Source of the DNA: JAYEJW01 sp034716535
GTDB taxonomy: Bacteria; Pseudomonadota; Gammaproteobacteria; Chromatiales; Chromatiaceae
Assembly: GCA_034716535.1 (NCBI GenBank)
Contig: JAYEJW010000644.1
Coordinates: 1-21,188 of the forward strand
Direction: 5' to 3'
DNA length: 21,188 nucleotides
Shown: positions 13,967-21,044 of the stretch, piece by piece
How positions within the stretch are numbered: the first letter of the stretch is position 1
Layout of the letters: each line of letters starts with the position of its first letter
Position numbers and translations under genes: made by a program
The notes under the pieces: generated by a model
What the model saw: only the letters and a program-made list of their open reading frames with translations
Database searches by the model: none
Told to the model about the DNA's origin: nothing

Positions 13967-15799
13967 CTAAGGCGTATATCTCAGGGTGAGATAAAAGCTG
14001 CGCCCTGCCTGATTGTAATAGGCCGCGGTCTCATAGTCTTCGTCAAAGAGATTCTCGATCCGTCCCTGGAGCCGCAGGCTCGTCGAAAAGTCGTATTCTG
14101 CGCGCAGATCCACGAGGGCGAATCCGTCGAGCCTTACGTTGTTCGCGAGGTCATCGTAGCGCCGGCCGGAGACGAACAGGGTTCCGCCAGCCCTGATCTT
14201 GCCGAACCCGCGATCTAGGTCCAGGCGAAAGGTCTGCTGGGGACGACGCGGCAGCAGGTTCCCTTTGTCAGGGCCCGAGGAACGGTTCTGCGGGTCGAGC
14301 AGGGTCAGGTTGGCGTTCAGGTCCCATCCGGCGATGCGCGCGGTGCCGACCGCTTCAGCGCCCCGAATGCGCGCTGTATTGATATTGGCCGCGGACTGGG
14401 CGAACGCGTCGAAGGCGATCAGATCGTCGATGTCGGTCTGATAGATGTTCAGCGACCAGCGACCGATGTCCAGGGTCCCTGAGATCCCGAGCTCTGCGCT
14501 TCTCGATTGCTCCGGATCCAGGTCTGCGTTGCCGAAGAACGGGAAGTAGAGCTGGTTGAAGGTCGGCGCCCTGAAGGCGGTTCCGTAGGAGGCGGTCAAA
14601 CGCAGGCCGTTCTCCAGCGAGTAGCCCCAGGCCGCATCGCCCGTCGTATGGCTGCCGAACTGCTCGTTGTCGTCCTGGCGAAGGCTTGCCTTGACCTCGT
14701 GGCCGCCGAATCCGCCCTGGTATTGGCCGAAGATGCCCGTGTCGCTGCGCGAATCCACTGTATAGTCGACAGTCCCGTCCACCCGGTCGTCCTCGTAGTC
14801 GATGCCGGCGGTGAGAATGTGGTCGTCACCGAGGTAGAGGTCGTTCTGCCAGGAAAGGGTGTCGCGCTTGGTCTCGAAGCGATCGAGGAAGTCGCCGTTG
14901 AAGAAGATGTCCGACTCGTCCCAGCTGCGGCCAGCGGAAAGAATCAGGTTCCAGTTTTCAACGGGAAACAGGGACGCCTTGCCCCCGAGAACCTGCTGCA
15001 CCGACTTCGACTCGTTGCCGCTGAACAGGGTGCCGTCGAACTCCGTATCGTTTTCCGAGCGCAGCCAGGTAATGTCAACCTCCCCGAAGTCGCCGAAGCG
15101 ATAACCGGCGCGCGCGTTTCCCGCGACGTTGCGGTAGCCGTCCTTGTCCGGCTCAATGGTGAAACAGCCGCCGACGAAGGGCTCGCCATTGCAGGCGTTG
15201 AAGCCCTCCGTGTCCTCGAACCGGACGCTGGCATCGAACCAGCCGTTGTCGCCGCCGCCGGAAAGGCCGAGCGACGCGTTCACGGTCTTGTAGGTTCCCC
15301 CGCCGACGGTCAGGCGCGGCCTGAGCGGTCCCCCACCCTTTCTCGTGAAGATCTGGATGACCCCGCCGATCGCCTCAGAGCCGTAGAGGCTCGATCGGGG
15401 ACCGCGCACCACCTCGATGCGCTCGACCTGATCGATGGGAAGATCCTGGAAGGGCGTCAATCCCAAGGTCGCAGACCCGACCTTGACACCGTCGATGAGC
15501 ACAAGCACGTGATCCGCGTTGCTTCCGCGTAGAAAGAAGGAGGTCGGCTGGCCGCGCCCGCCGCTGTTGGCAATCGCCAGGCCCGGAATACCGCGCAGCG
15601 CATCCGGGACGGATCGGGCCTGCCGGCGCTCGATCTCCTCGCGTGTGACAACGGTGACTGAGGCGAGGGTCTCGTCAGCGGTCTGGGCAGTTCGGGTGGC
15701 GGTGACGATGATCGGATTGAGCTCGGTCGTGTCTTCTACCGCGGCCGATACCGAGGCGCTCGACGACAGCAGCACCAATGAAAACAAAATGTTACGCAT
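13967..15799 (-). CDS. btuB: TonB-dependent vitamin B12 outer-membrane receptor
   Basis: A 610-residue TonB-dependent receptor, matching BtuB in length. Residues 1-20 are a signal peptide (RNILFSLVLLSSSASVSAA); the TonB box is near LNPIIVTATR (27-36). The plug domain follows: IPGLAIANSGGRGQPTSFFL, VLVLIDGVKVG and VERIEVVRGPRSSLYGSEAI. The rest is the 22-strand barrel, ending NLFDEDYETAAYYNQAGRS then FYLTLRYTP. It brings corrinoids across the outer membrane using TonB energy. The ATG at 15799 has AGGGGAG four bases upstream. A cobalamin riboswitch precedes it, which makes B12 the near-certain ligand. The final residue is proline instead of the usual terminal aromatic, with Y608 two residues before it. 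Confidence 0.95.
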   Translation of the reverse strand: MRNILFSLVLLSSSASVSAAVEDTTELNPIIVTATRTAQTADETLASVTVVTREEIERRQARSVPDALRGIPGLAIANSGGRGQPTSFFLRGSNADHVLVLIDGVKVGSATLGLTPFQDLPIDQVERIEVVRGPRSSLYGSEAIGGVIQIFTRKGGGPLRPRLTVGGGTYKTVNASLGLSGGGDNGWFDASVRFEDTEGFNACNGEPFVGGCFTIEPDKDGYRNVAGNARAGYRFGDFGEVDITWLRSENDTEFDGTLFSGNESKSVQQVLGGKASLFPVENWNLILSAGRSWDESDIFFNGDFLDRFETKRDTLSWQNDLYLGDDHILTAGIDYEDDRVDGTVDYTVDSRSDTGIFGQYQGGFGGHEVKASLRQDDNEQFGSHTTGDAAWGYSLENGLRLTASYGTAFRAPTFNQLYFPFFGNADLDPEQSRSAELGISGTLDIGRWSLNIYQTDIDDLIAFDAFAQSAANINTARIRGAEAVGTARIAGWDLNANLTLLDPQNRSSGPDKGNLLPRRPQQTFRLDLDRGFGKIRAGGTLFVSGRRYDDLANNVRLDGFALVDLRAEYDFSTSLRLQGRIENLFDEDYETAAYYNQAGRSFYLTLRYTP

Positions 15800-15939
15800 T
15801 AACTCCCCTCTACCGTGCACACCCGCACGGAAACCGTTGGCTTGGAGGCAAAGGGAGGACGATCGATGCGACGACGAGGATGCAGGCGGACTGCGGTCTG
15901 GACGCCGCGGACATCGCCCTCCGCGATGCCTGGTTCTTG
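15800..15939 (-). other. Leader between the riboswitch and btuB
   Basis: About 140 bases of untranslated leader, ending in the GAGGGGAG ribosome-binding site of btuB. This expression platform should hold the alternative pairings that couple B12 binding to expression. I could not define a specific terminator or sequestering helix by eye. Confidence 0.45.
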
Positions 15940-16135
15940 CTTCAGGCCGGTCTCCGGACTCGCGGGTGGGGACCTCATCCCCGGAAGCAGCGCCTTCCCG
16001 TGTCTCGACACAGTGGCGTCCTGCTGCTCCTTGACCCGCCTACCGTTGCGGGGGCAGTGCCGGGATTGCCGCCGCCGTCAGGCGGCTTGGCGCACCGGCT
16101 TCCCGTTTAACCCCTCCGGCGGACGCCGTCGGGGC
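15940..16135 (-). ncRNA. Cobalamin (AdoCbl) riboswitch
   Basis: The minus-strand leader of btuB reads as a cobalamin riboswitch: AACGGGAAGCCGGTGCG near the 5' end, AATCCCGGCACTGCCCCCGC, then the B12 box at 16017-15991 (GCCACTGTG, short loop, CACGGGAAGGCG), a GATGAGG element, and GAGTCCGGAGACCGGCC closing the domain. When adenosylcobalamin binds, such switches lower expression of uptake and salvage genes. The btuB start lies about 140 bases downstream. No T-tract terminator is visible between the switch and btuB, so control may act on translation initiation or through Rho. Confidence 0.93.
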
Positions 16136-16150
16136 ACTTGAAACAACTAC

Positions 16151-16159
16151 ATTAGAACA
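16151..16159 (-). promoter_or_regulatory. Extended -10 promoter of the B12 operon
   Basis: On the minus strand TG-T-TCTAAT (16159-16151) is an extended -10 element, 5 of 6 matches to TATAAT plus the TG dinucleotide. Transcription would start about 7 bases later, near 16144, directly before the riboswitch domain. No good -35 box is seen, as is usual for extended -10 promoters. Confidence 0.5.
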
Positions 16160-16166
16160 TAAACGA

Positions 16167-17303
16167 CTACTCTTTATCCGGGGCTGCGCCCGGAAAACCG
16201 GGCTTCCCGATGGCGTCCTTGAAGCTCGCCTTCGAGGTGTCCGCCCGGTCGAAGACCGCCTCACGCAGGTTCGCGTGCTGGAAGCTGGCCCCCTTGAGGT
16301 CGGCGCCCGTGAAGTCGGCTCCATAGAGATTTGCGCGGACGAAGGCTGCACCCTCCAGCCGGGCGCCGCTGAAGTCGGCATCCTTCAAGTTGGCGCCCGA
16401 GAGGTCGGCGCCCGTCAGATCCCGATAGGCGAAGTCCGCCTCCACCAGGTTCCCTGTGAGACGCGCATGGGCGAGCTGCGCGCCGGCGAGGTTGCTGCCC
16501 GCAAGCTTTGCGCCGGTCAGATCGGACCGCACCAAGGATGCCCCGCTCAGGTCCGCGTCCGTCAGATCGGCCTTGATCAGCTTCGACCCCGTAAGATCGC
16601 TCCCCGCCAAGCGGGCCCCGGCGAGTTCCGCCCCTTTCAGGTCCGCCTCTGCGAAGTCCAGGCCCGCCAGATCGGCACCCTGCAGGTTGGTCTTATAGAG
16701 GTTTGCGCGAGCGAAATCAGCACCGGCGAAGGACTTGACCTCCCGCAGATCGAGCTGGCGCAGGTCCGCCTCTGCGAGTCGGGCCCCGGAGAGATCTGCT
16801 CCGGCGAGCACCGCGTTGCGCAGATGGGCCCCGGTGAGGTCGGCGCCGCGCAGGTCGGCACTGGTGAGATCGGTACCCTCGAGATTGGCGCCCCGCAGGT
16901 CACTGCCTGAAAGCTTGGCGTTGCGCAGCGTGGCCTTGGCGAGCCGGGCATTCTGCAGGCTTTGGCCCCGAAGATCGGCGCCGGCCAGGTCAGCGCTACC
17001 AAGACTGGCCCGCTCCAGTCGGGCTCCGCGCAGATCCGAATCGCTCAAGCTGGCGCGGAAGAGGACGGCTCGCACAAGGTTCGCCCCTCGCAGATCGGCC
17101 CCGTGCAGATTGGCCTCGGCGAGCTTTGCGGACGCAAGCTCGGCGAAACGCAGGTCGCAGCCCTGGCATTCACCGGTCTGTTTGAGCGTCGACTCGACAG
17201 AGGTCGCCGTCGACGTCGTTTCAGCTGCAGATACTAGCGTGACGGCGATCAACGGACCGATCAACAGCAAACAAAAGAATCTAGCCATTCGCATCGTCTT
17301 CAT
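16167..17303 (-). CDS. Exported pentapeptide-repeat protein
   Basis: About 378 residues, beginning with a signal peptide (ARFFCLLLIGPLIAVTLVSA, about residues 7-26) and then nearly continuous A(D/N)LxX pentapeptide repeats from residue 50 to 360, roughly 60 units, for example LHGADLRGANL and LTGADLSGANL. Such repeats fold into a right-handed four-sided beta helix. A CQGC pair at 46-49 marks the helix entrance. The signal peptide implies a periplasmic location. Function is unknown; DNA-gyrase-protecting pentapeptide proteins are shorter and cytoplasmic, so that role is unlikely. Starts at 17303, 17294 and 17288 are all possible in frame, none with a strong ribosome-binding site; all overlap the end of the SET gene, so translation is probably coupled. 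The last 20 residues leave the repeat. Confidence 0.88.
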   Translation of the reverse strand: MKTMRMARFFCLLLIGPLIAVTLVSAAETTSTATSVESTLKQTGECQGCDLRFAELASAKLAEANLHGADLRGANLVRAVLFRASLSDSDLRGARLERASLGSADLAGADLRGQSLQNARLAKATLRNAKLSGSDLRGANLEGTDLTSADLRGADLTGAHLRNAVLAGADLSGARLAEADLRQLDLREVKSFAGADFARANLYKTNLQGADLAGLDFAEADLKGAELAGARLAGSDLTGSKLIKADLTDADLSGASLVRSDLTGAKLAGSNLAGAQLAHARLTGNLVEADFAYRDLTGADLSGANLKDADFSGARLEGAAFVRANLYGADFTGADLKGASFQHANLREAVFDRADTSKASFKDAIGKPGFPGAAPDKE

Positions 17304-17631
17304 AGTTGTAGTCAAAGGTGATCTCCTCTCCGGGCGCGATGTCCCGGGAGGCGTAGAGGTCGAAGCCGTCGAATTCCGCGTTGCCGTCCTCCCGGTGGTT
17401 GAGATACCGCAGCAGGTTGCGGCCGCTGCGGCCCACCGGAGGACTGTCCTCGTCGTAGACCCAGAGAACGTAGGTCCCGTCGCGTCTGACCACCGGCCCC
17501 TCGTAGGTGCCGATGTAGTCTCCGGCGGCGAACGGGATGCGGGCGAAGCAGCCGGTACCGTGGATGGAGGACGGCGCCTTGTATACCCGGTCCCGCAGTC
17601 GCTTGCGTCCGGCATCCGGTTTGTCGGCCAT
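17281..17631 (-). CDS. SET-domain protein (putative protein-lysine methyltransferase)
   Basis: A compact 116-residue protein consisting of little more than a SET domain, the fold of SAM-dependent protein-lysine methyltransferases. The motifs are HGTGCFARIPFAAGDYIGTY (24-43, SAM-binding start), RYLNHREDGNAEF (75-87, the N-H motif of the pseudoknot) and GEEITFDYNYE (101-111, the E-x-x-x-D-Y catalytic end). No pre-SET or post-SET zinc cysteines are present. The usual NHS/C-PN sequence is altered to NHREDGN, so activity should be tested. It starts 8 bases after the tex stop and overlaps the pentapeptide-repeat gene, giving the order tex, SET, pentapeptide. Its protein target is unknown. Confidence 0.85.
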   Translation of the reverse strand: MADKPDAGRKRLRDRVYKAPSSIHGTGCFARIPFAAGDYIGTYEGPVVRRDGTYVLWVYDEDSPPVGRSGRNLLRYLNHREDGNAEFDGFDLYASRDIAPGEEITFDYNYEDDANG

Positions 17632-17639
17632 CTGGAACC

Positions 17640-19937
17640 CTAGCGTTTGCGCGCGCGGTCAAAGGCCGCTGCCATGGTCCCGCTCGCTGTGGGCTGATTT
17701 TGTTGCTTGTCTGGCTGGGACTGCCGCCTGCGGGGCTCCTGTCCCCGTTCCTTGTTCGGCGTTTGCGTCTGGGGGCGGTCTCCCTGGCGCATGCTGAGCG
17801 CGATGCGCCGCCGCTCCAGGTCCACCTCCAGCACCTTGACCTTGACCAGATCGCCGGTCTTGACGACCTCGTACGGGTCCTTGACGAAGCGATCCGCAAG
17901 CGCGGAGATGTGCACCAGCCCGTCCTGGTGCACGCCCACGTCCACGAAGGCCCCGAAGTTGGTGACGTTTGTGACCGTACCCTCGAGGACCATACCCGGC
18001 TTCAAGTCCTGGAGGGTCTCCACCCCTTCGAGGAACTCCGCCGCCCGGAACTCCGGACGCGGGTCCCGCCCGGGCTTCTCAAGCTCCGCCAGGATGTCCT
18101 TCACCGTGGGCAGACCGAACCGGTCGTCCGCGAGCTCGGCCGGATCGAGCCGGCGCAAGCTTGCGCTGTCGCCGATGAGCTCACGGATACCCTTCCCCGC
18201 CTTCGCCAGGATGCGGCGCACAACCGGATAGGCCTCGGGATGGACCGCAGAGGCGTCCAGCGGCTCGTCCCCGTCCGGGACGCGCAGGAAACCGGCGCAC
18301 TGCTGGAAGGTCTTGTCCCCGAGTCGCGGCACCTTCTTGAGCTGGGTACGCCTGCCAAAGGCACCATGCTCCTCCCGGTGGCGGACGATGTTCTCCGCGG
18401 TGACCCGCGTCAGGCCCGAGACCTGGGTAAGTAGGGGCGCGGATGCGGTGTTGAGGTCAACGCCGACCGCGTTCACGCAGTCCTCCACCACGTTCTCCAG
18501 GGTGCGCGAGAGCCTGGATTGGTTGACGTCGTGCTGATACTGACCGACGCCGATGGACTTGGGCTCGATCTTGACCAGCTCCGCCAGGGGGTCCTGCAGG
18601 CGCCGCGCGATGGAGACCGCGCCGCGCAAGGACACATCCAGATCCGGTAGCTCGCCGGACGCGTACTCGGAGGCGGAGTAGACGGAGGCGCCCGCCTCGC
18701 TCACCACCAGCGAGCGCAGCCCGAGGTCGGGATGGCGGCGAATGAGCTCCCGGGCGAGCTTGTCTGTCTCCCTTGAGGCGGTGCCGTTGCCGATGCTGAT
18801 CAGCTTGGCACCGTGCTCTTTGGCCAGCACGGCGAGCCGGGCGATGGACGCATCCCACTGGTTCCTCGGCACATGAGGATAGATGGTGTCGGTGGCCGCT
18901 ACGCGGCCGGTACCGTCCACCACCGCCACCTTCACCCCCGTTCGCAGGCCGGGATCCAGCCCAATCGTGGGCAGGCGCCCGCCCGGAGCGGCGAGCAACA
19001 GGGCCTTGAGGTTACGTGCGAAGACGCGGATGGCCTCCTCTTCCGCCGCATCGAGCAGTCGGGACTTGATATCCAGGTCCAGCCGCGTGAGCAGCTTGAT
19101 CCGCCAGGTCTTGCGCACCGTCTCTCGCAGCCAGGGGTCCGCCGGGCGGCCGCGATCGGTGATGCCAAAGCGCTGCGCAATCGTCTGTTGGCAGACGGCG
19201 TCCGCTTCCTCGCCCTCCCCCGCGGTCAGCTCCAGGGACAGGACCCCTTGATTGCGCCCACGAAACAGGGCCAGGGCCCGGTGGGAAGGGATCTTGCGCA
19301 CGGGCTCGCGGTAGTCGAAGTAGTCCGAGAACTTGTTTCCCTCCTGCTCCTTGCCGTCGATGACGCGGGAGATCAGGAGACCTTGCTCCCAAAGGTGCCC
19401 CCGCAGTCGGCCCGTGAGCTCAGGATCCTCGGCGAAGCGCTCCATGAGGATCTGACGGGCGCCTTCAAGGGCGGCCGGGACGTCGGTGACGCCTTTCGAA
19501 GCGTTGACGAAGCTCTCCGCCAGTACCTCGGGAGTCTGACTCGGGCCATCGAGCAGGCCCACGGCCAGTGGCTCGAGTCCTGCCTCACGGGCGATCTGGG
19601 CCTTCGTGCGGCGCTTCGGCTTATAGGGCAGATACAGGTCTTCGAGCCGTTGTTTGGTGTCCGCCGCCGCGATATCGGCGCGCAGATCGTCCGTCAGCTT
19701 CCCTTGTTCCTCGATGCTGCGCAGCACGGTTGCTCGCCGGTCCTTGAGCTCTCGCAGATAGCCGAGACGCTGTTCGAGCTCGCGAAGTTGAGCATCATCG
19801 AGCCCGCCCGTGACCTCCTTGCGGTAGCGGGCGATAAAGGGCACCGTTGCACCCTCGTCGAGCAGGCGGACAGCGGCTTCCACCTGGTCGATTCGGGCGT
19901 GGAGCTCTTGACTGATAGTCTGAATAATATTCGTCAT
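17640..19937 (-). CDS. tex: Tex, S1-domain RNA-binding transcription accessory protein
   Basis: A 765-residue Tex, close to family length. Tex is the bacterial relative of eukaryotic Spt6, binds nucleic acid and affects transcription and toxin or stress gene expression in several species. Domain order: N-terminal helical region (ARIDQVEAAVRLLDEGATVP), a YqgF/RNase H-like domain around LPTIGLDPGLRTGVKVAVVDG, a helix-hairpin-helix pair around VGVDLNTASAPLLTQVSGLT, and an S1 domain (GMVLEGTVTNVTNFGAFVDV, then GLVHISALADRFV). The tail after S1 is low-complexity, rich in Q, R, P and K. ATG at 19937 gives the expected N-terminus; there is no good Shine-Dalgarno, and a perfect inverted repeat ends against the ATG. 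Confidence 0.95.
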   Translation of the reverse strand: MTNIIQTISQELHARIDQVEAAVRLLDEGATVPFIARYRKEVTGGLDDAQLRELEQRLGYLRELKDRRATVLRSIEEQGKLTDDLRADIAAADTKQRLEDLYLPYKPKRRTKAQIAREAGLEPLAVGLLDGPSQTPEVLAESFVNASKGVTDVPAALEGARQILMERFAEDPELTGRLRGHLWEQGLLISRVIDGKEQEGNKFSDYFDYREPVRKIPSHRALALFRGRNQGVLSLELTAGEGEEADAVCQQTIAQRFGITDRGRPADPWLRETVRKTWRIKLLTRLDLDIKSRLLDAAEEEAIRVFARNLKALLLAAPGGRLPTIGLDPGLRTGVKVAVVDGTGRVAATDTIYPHVPRNQWDASIARLAVLAKEHGAKLISIGNGTASRETDKLARELIRRHPDLGLRSLVVSEAGASVYSASEYASGELPDLDVSLRGAVSIARRLQDPLAELVKIEPKSIGVGQYQHDVNQSRLSRTLENVVEDCVNAVGVDLNTASAPLLTQVSGLTRVTAENIVRHREEHGAFGRRTQLKKVPRLGDKTFQQCAGFLRVPDGDEPLDASAVHPEAYPVVRRILAKAGKGIRELIGDSASLRRLDPAELADDRFGLPTVKDILAELEKPGRDPRPEFRAAEFLEGVETLQDLKPGMVLEGTVTNVTNFGAFVDVGVHQDGLVHISALADRFVKDPYEVVKTGDLVKVKVLEVDLERRRIALSMRQGDRPQTQTPNKERGQEPRRRQSQPDKQQNQPTASGTMAAAFDRARKR

Positions 19938-19964
19938 CTTTTTGTTTTCTAACCAAACAAAAAG
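19938..19964 (-). promoter_or_regulatory. Inverted repeat directly upstream of the tex start codon
   Basis: CTTTTTGTTT (19938-19947) and AAACAAAAAG (19955-19964) are perfect 10-bp inverted arms with a 7-base loop, ending immediately before the tex ATG. In the mRNA the arm next to the ATG contains the only purine-rich stretch that could act as a ribosome-binding site. The helix is A/U-rich and weak, so it may melt easily. Confidence 0.6.
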
Positions 19965-19998
19965 GTCGCGGCTGGGCTTGCCACGAGCCGGTTTCGGG

Positions 19999-20031
19999 AA
20001 AAAAAGAGAGATCAATCCGCAGAGCAGCGAT
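19999..20031 (-). terminator. Possible intrinsic terminator after the small conserved gene
   Basis: On the minus strand ATCGC, a 6-base loop and GCGGAT form a short bulged stem (20031-20015) that overlaps the last codons and the stop of the small gene, and seven T residues follow (20005-19999) after a short spacer. The stem is weak, so it would be leaky at best. Confidence 0.3.
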
Positions 20032-20245
20032 CGCCGTAGACTGCCATGATGTGCTTGAGCTCGGCGAGCAACCAGCGGCACTCGTCCGGGGTGAGGCCCT
20101 TGGTCTCCCTCAGTTCCTCGCCGCGTTCAAGGGCGTCGATGTCGTGCCAGACGTGACGACAGCCCTTCTCGCATACTGCCTCTAGCCTGGCTTCAAGCCG
20201 ATATTTTTCCGCCGACTGCACGGGTGACACCTCGCCGCTGACCAT
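20012..20245 (-). CDS. Small conserved-looking hypothetical protein
   Basis: 77 residues from ATG at 20245, or 69 from the in-frame GTG at 20221. The sequence is charged and helical (AEKYRLEARLEAVCEKGC, then ALERGEELRETKGLTPDECR and WLLAELKHIMAVYG) with three cysteines, two as CEKGC, and no membrane segment or signal peptide. I recognise no family. The GTG has GAGG seven bases upstream, while the ATG has no ribosome-binding site, and a TATAAT box lies only 5 bases before the ATG, so the GTG may be the true start. It lies upstream of tex on the same strand with a 74-base gap. Confidence 0.7.
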   Translation of the reverse strand: MVSGEVSPVQSAEKYRLEARLEAVCEKGCRHVWHDIDALERGEELRETKGLTPDECRWLLAELKHIMAVYGDRCSAD

Positions 20246-20250
20246 CGACG

Positions 20251-20256
20251 ATTATA
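20251..20256 (-). promoter_or_regulatory. -10 box (TATAAT) for the small conserved gene
   Basis: A perfect TATAAT on the minus strand. At 17 bases upstream the -35 candidate TGGCCC matches only three of six consensus positions. Transcription would start near 20244, at or inside the ATG at 20245, favouring the GTG at 20221 as start or a leaderless message. Confidence 0.5.
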
Positions 20257-20304
20257 GAATTCCGCTTGGTTGCGGGCCACTCCCCCGCTCCGCTATCGCC
20301 TTCT

Positions 20305-20333
20305 CGCGGCTATGAGCCTCGTTTTTTTGTTTT
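20305..20333 (+). terminator. Terminator-like hairpin with T-tract before the PPTase gene
   Basis: CGcGGCT-ATG-AGCCtCG (20305-20321) is a stem of six pairs with one mismatch, followed at once by TTTTTTTGTTTT (20322-20333). It has the form of an intrinsic terminator on the plus strand, yet no plus-strand gene precedes it nearby; it lies in the leader of the gene that starts at 20346. It may be an attenuator, the end of a small RNA, or chance. Confidence 0.35.
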
Positions 20334-20345
20334 CGGATCCTTCGG

Positions 20346-21044
20346 TTGAACAAGATTCCTAAGCTGTTTCATTGGCACACTTCGAGCAGCCCCCCGTCCC
20401 TGAGCGCCAAGGACCTTCACCTTTGGAAGATTCCGTCGGGCCCCGACGGTGGGCAGGTGGGTACGCAGTGGCCGCTGCTATCGGCTTCAGAGCGCGAGCG
20501 CGCAGATCGGCTGCGCCTACCCCGCCACCGGGGCCGCTACATTCGTGCCCATGCGGACCTGCGGCGAATTCTGGGACTTTACCTTAAGATCGATCCCATA
20601 CAGATTGATTTCGAGCATGGAATCGCCGGCAAGCCGATGCTGCTGGGTGCTCAATCAGCAGTCGAGTTCAACCTGACGACCAGCGGCGACCTCGCACTGG
20701 TGGCGGTCTCTCTGGGATATCCCGTTGGCGTGGACTGCGAGCAGATCCGCGAACAGCGCGATGTGGCCGCCATCTCAAGACGCATGTTCGACCCGGAGGA
20801 GGCCGAGCGGATCGCCGCTGCCCCGGTGGCGGAGCAACCCGCACGTTTTTTTCGGTCCTGGACCGCTCTGGAGGCGGGAGTCAAGGCGGACGGCCGCGGC
20901 CTCGCCCGGAGGAAGGAGGAACCTGGGATCGGGCGCTTGCAGATCGCACACTGCGTCCCCGAAACGGGGTTCCTCGCCGCCGTGGCGCGCGAGAGCCTCC
21001 CGCCTGTCGCAGATTGGGTGACCCTGCAGCTCGACGCAGACTGA
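20346..21044 (+). CDS. Sfp-type 4'-phosphopantetheinyl transferase
   Basis: A 232-residue Sfp-type PPTase, which moves phosphopantetheine from CoA onto a serine of a carrier protein. VGVDCEQI (127-134) gives the Mg-binding D130 and E132, and RFFRSWTALEAGVKADGRGL (167-186) holds W172, E176 and K180. Two positions differ from the usual motifs: NLTTSGDLALVAV (109-121) has T where family members have H in N-L-S-H-S, and L175 replaces the K of W-x-x-K-E-A. The start is TTG at 20346; no ATG or GTG upstream in frame fits, and the ribosome-binding site is poor. No PKS, NRPS or fatty-acid genes are nearby, so the carrier-protein partner is elsewhere. Confidence 0.87.
   Translation: MNKIPKLFHWHTSSSPPSLSAKDLHLWKIPSGPDGGQVGTQWPLLSASERERADRLRLPRHRGRYIRAHADLRRILGLYLKIDPIQIDFEHGIAGKPMLLGAQSAVEFNLTTSGDLALVAVSLGYPVGVDCEQIREQRDVAAISRRMFDPEEAERIAAAPVAEQPARFFRSWTALEAGVKADGRGLARRKEEPGIGRLQIAHCVPETGFLAAVARESLPPVADWVTLQLDAD

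Noticed and set aside
14507..15532. A 341-codon plus-strand frame
   Set aside because: It runs antisense to btuB, whose signal peptide, plug and barrel are all intact; long antisense frames are common in GC-rich DNA.
16167..17303. The repetitive DNA here as a CRISPR or tandem-repeat array
   Set aside because: The 15-base periodicity is protein-coding: it translates to pentapeptide repeats, with no spacer/repeat alternation.
18813..19952. A 379-codon plus-strand frame
   Set aside because: Antisense to tex, with no recognisable domain.
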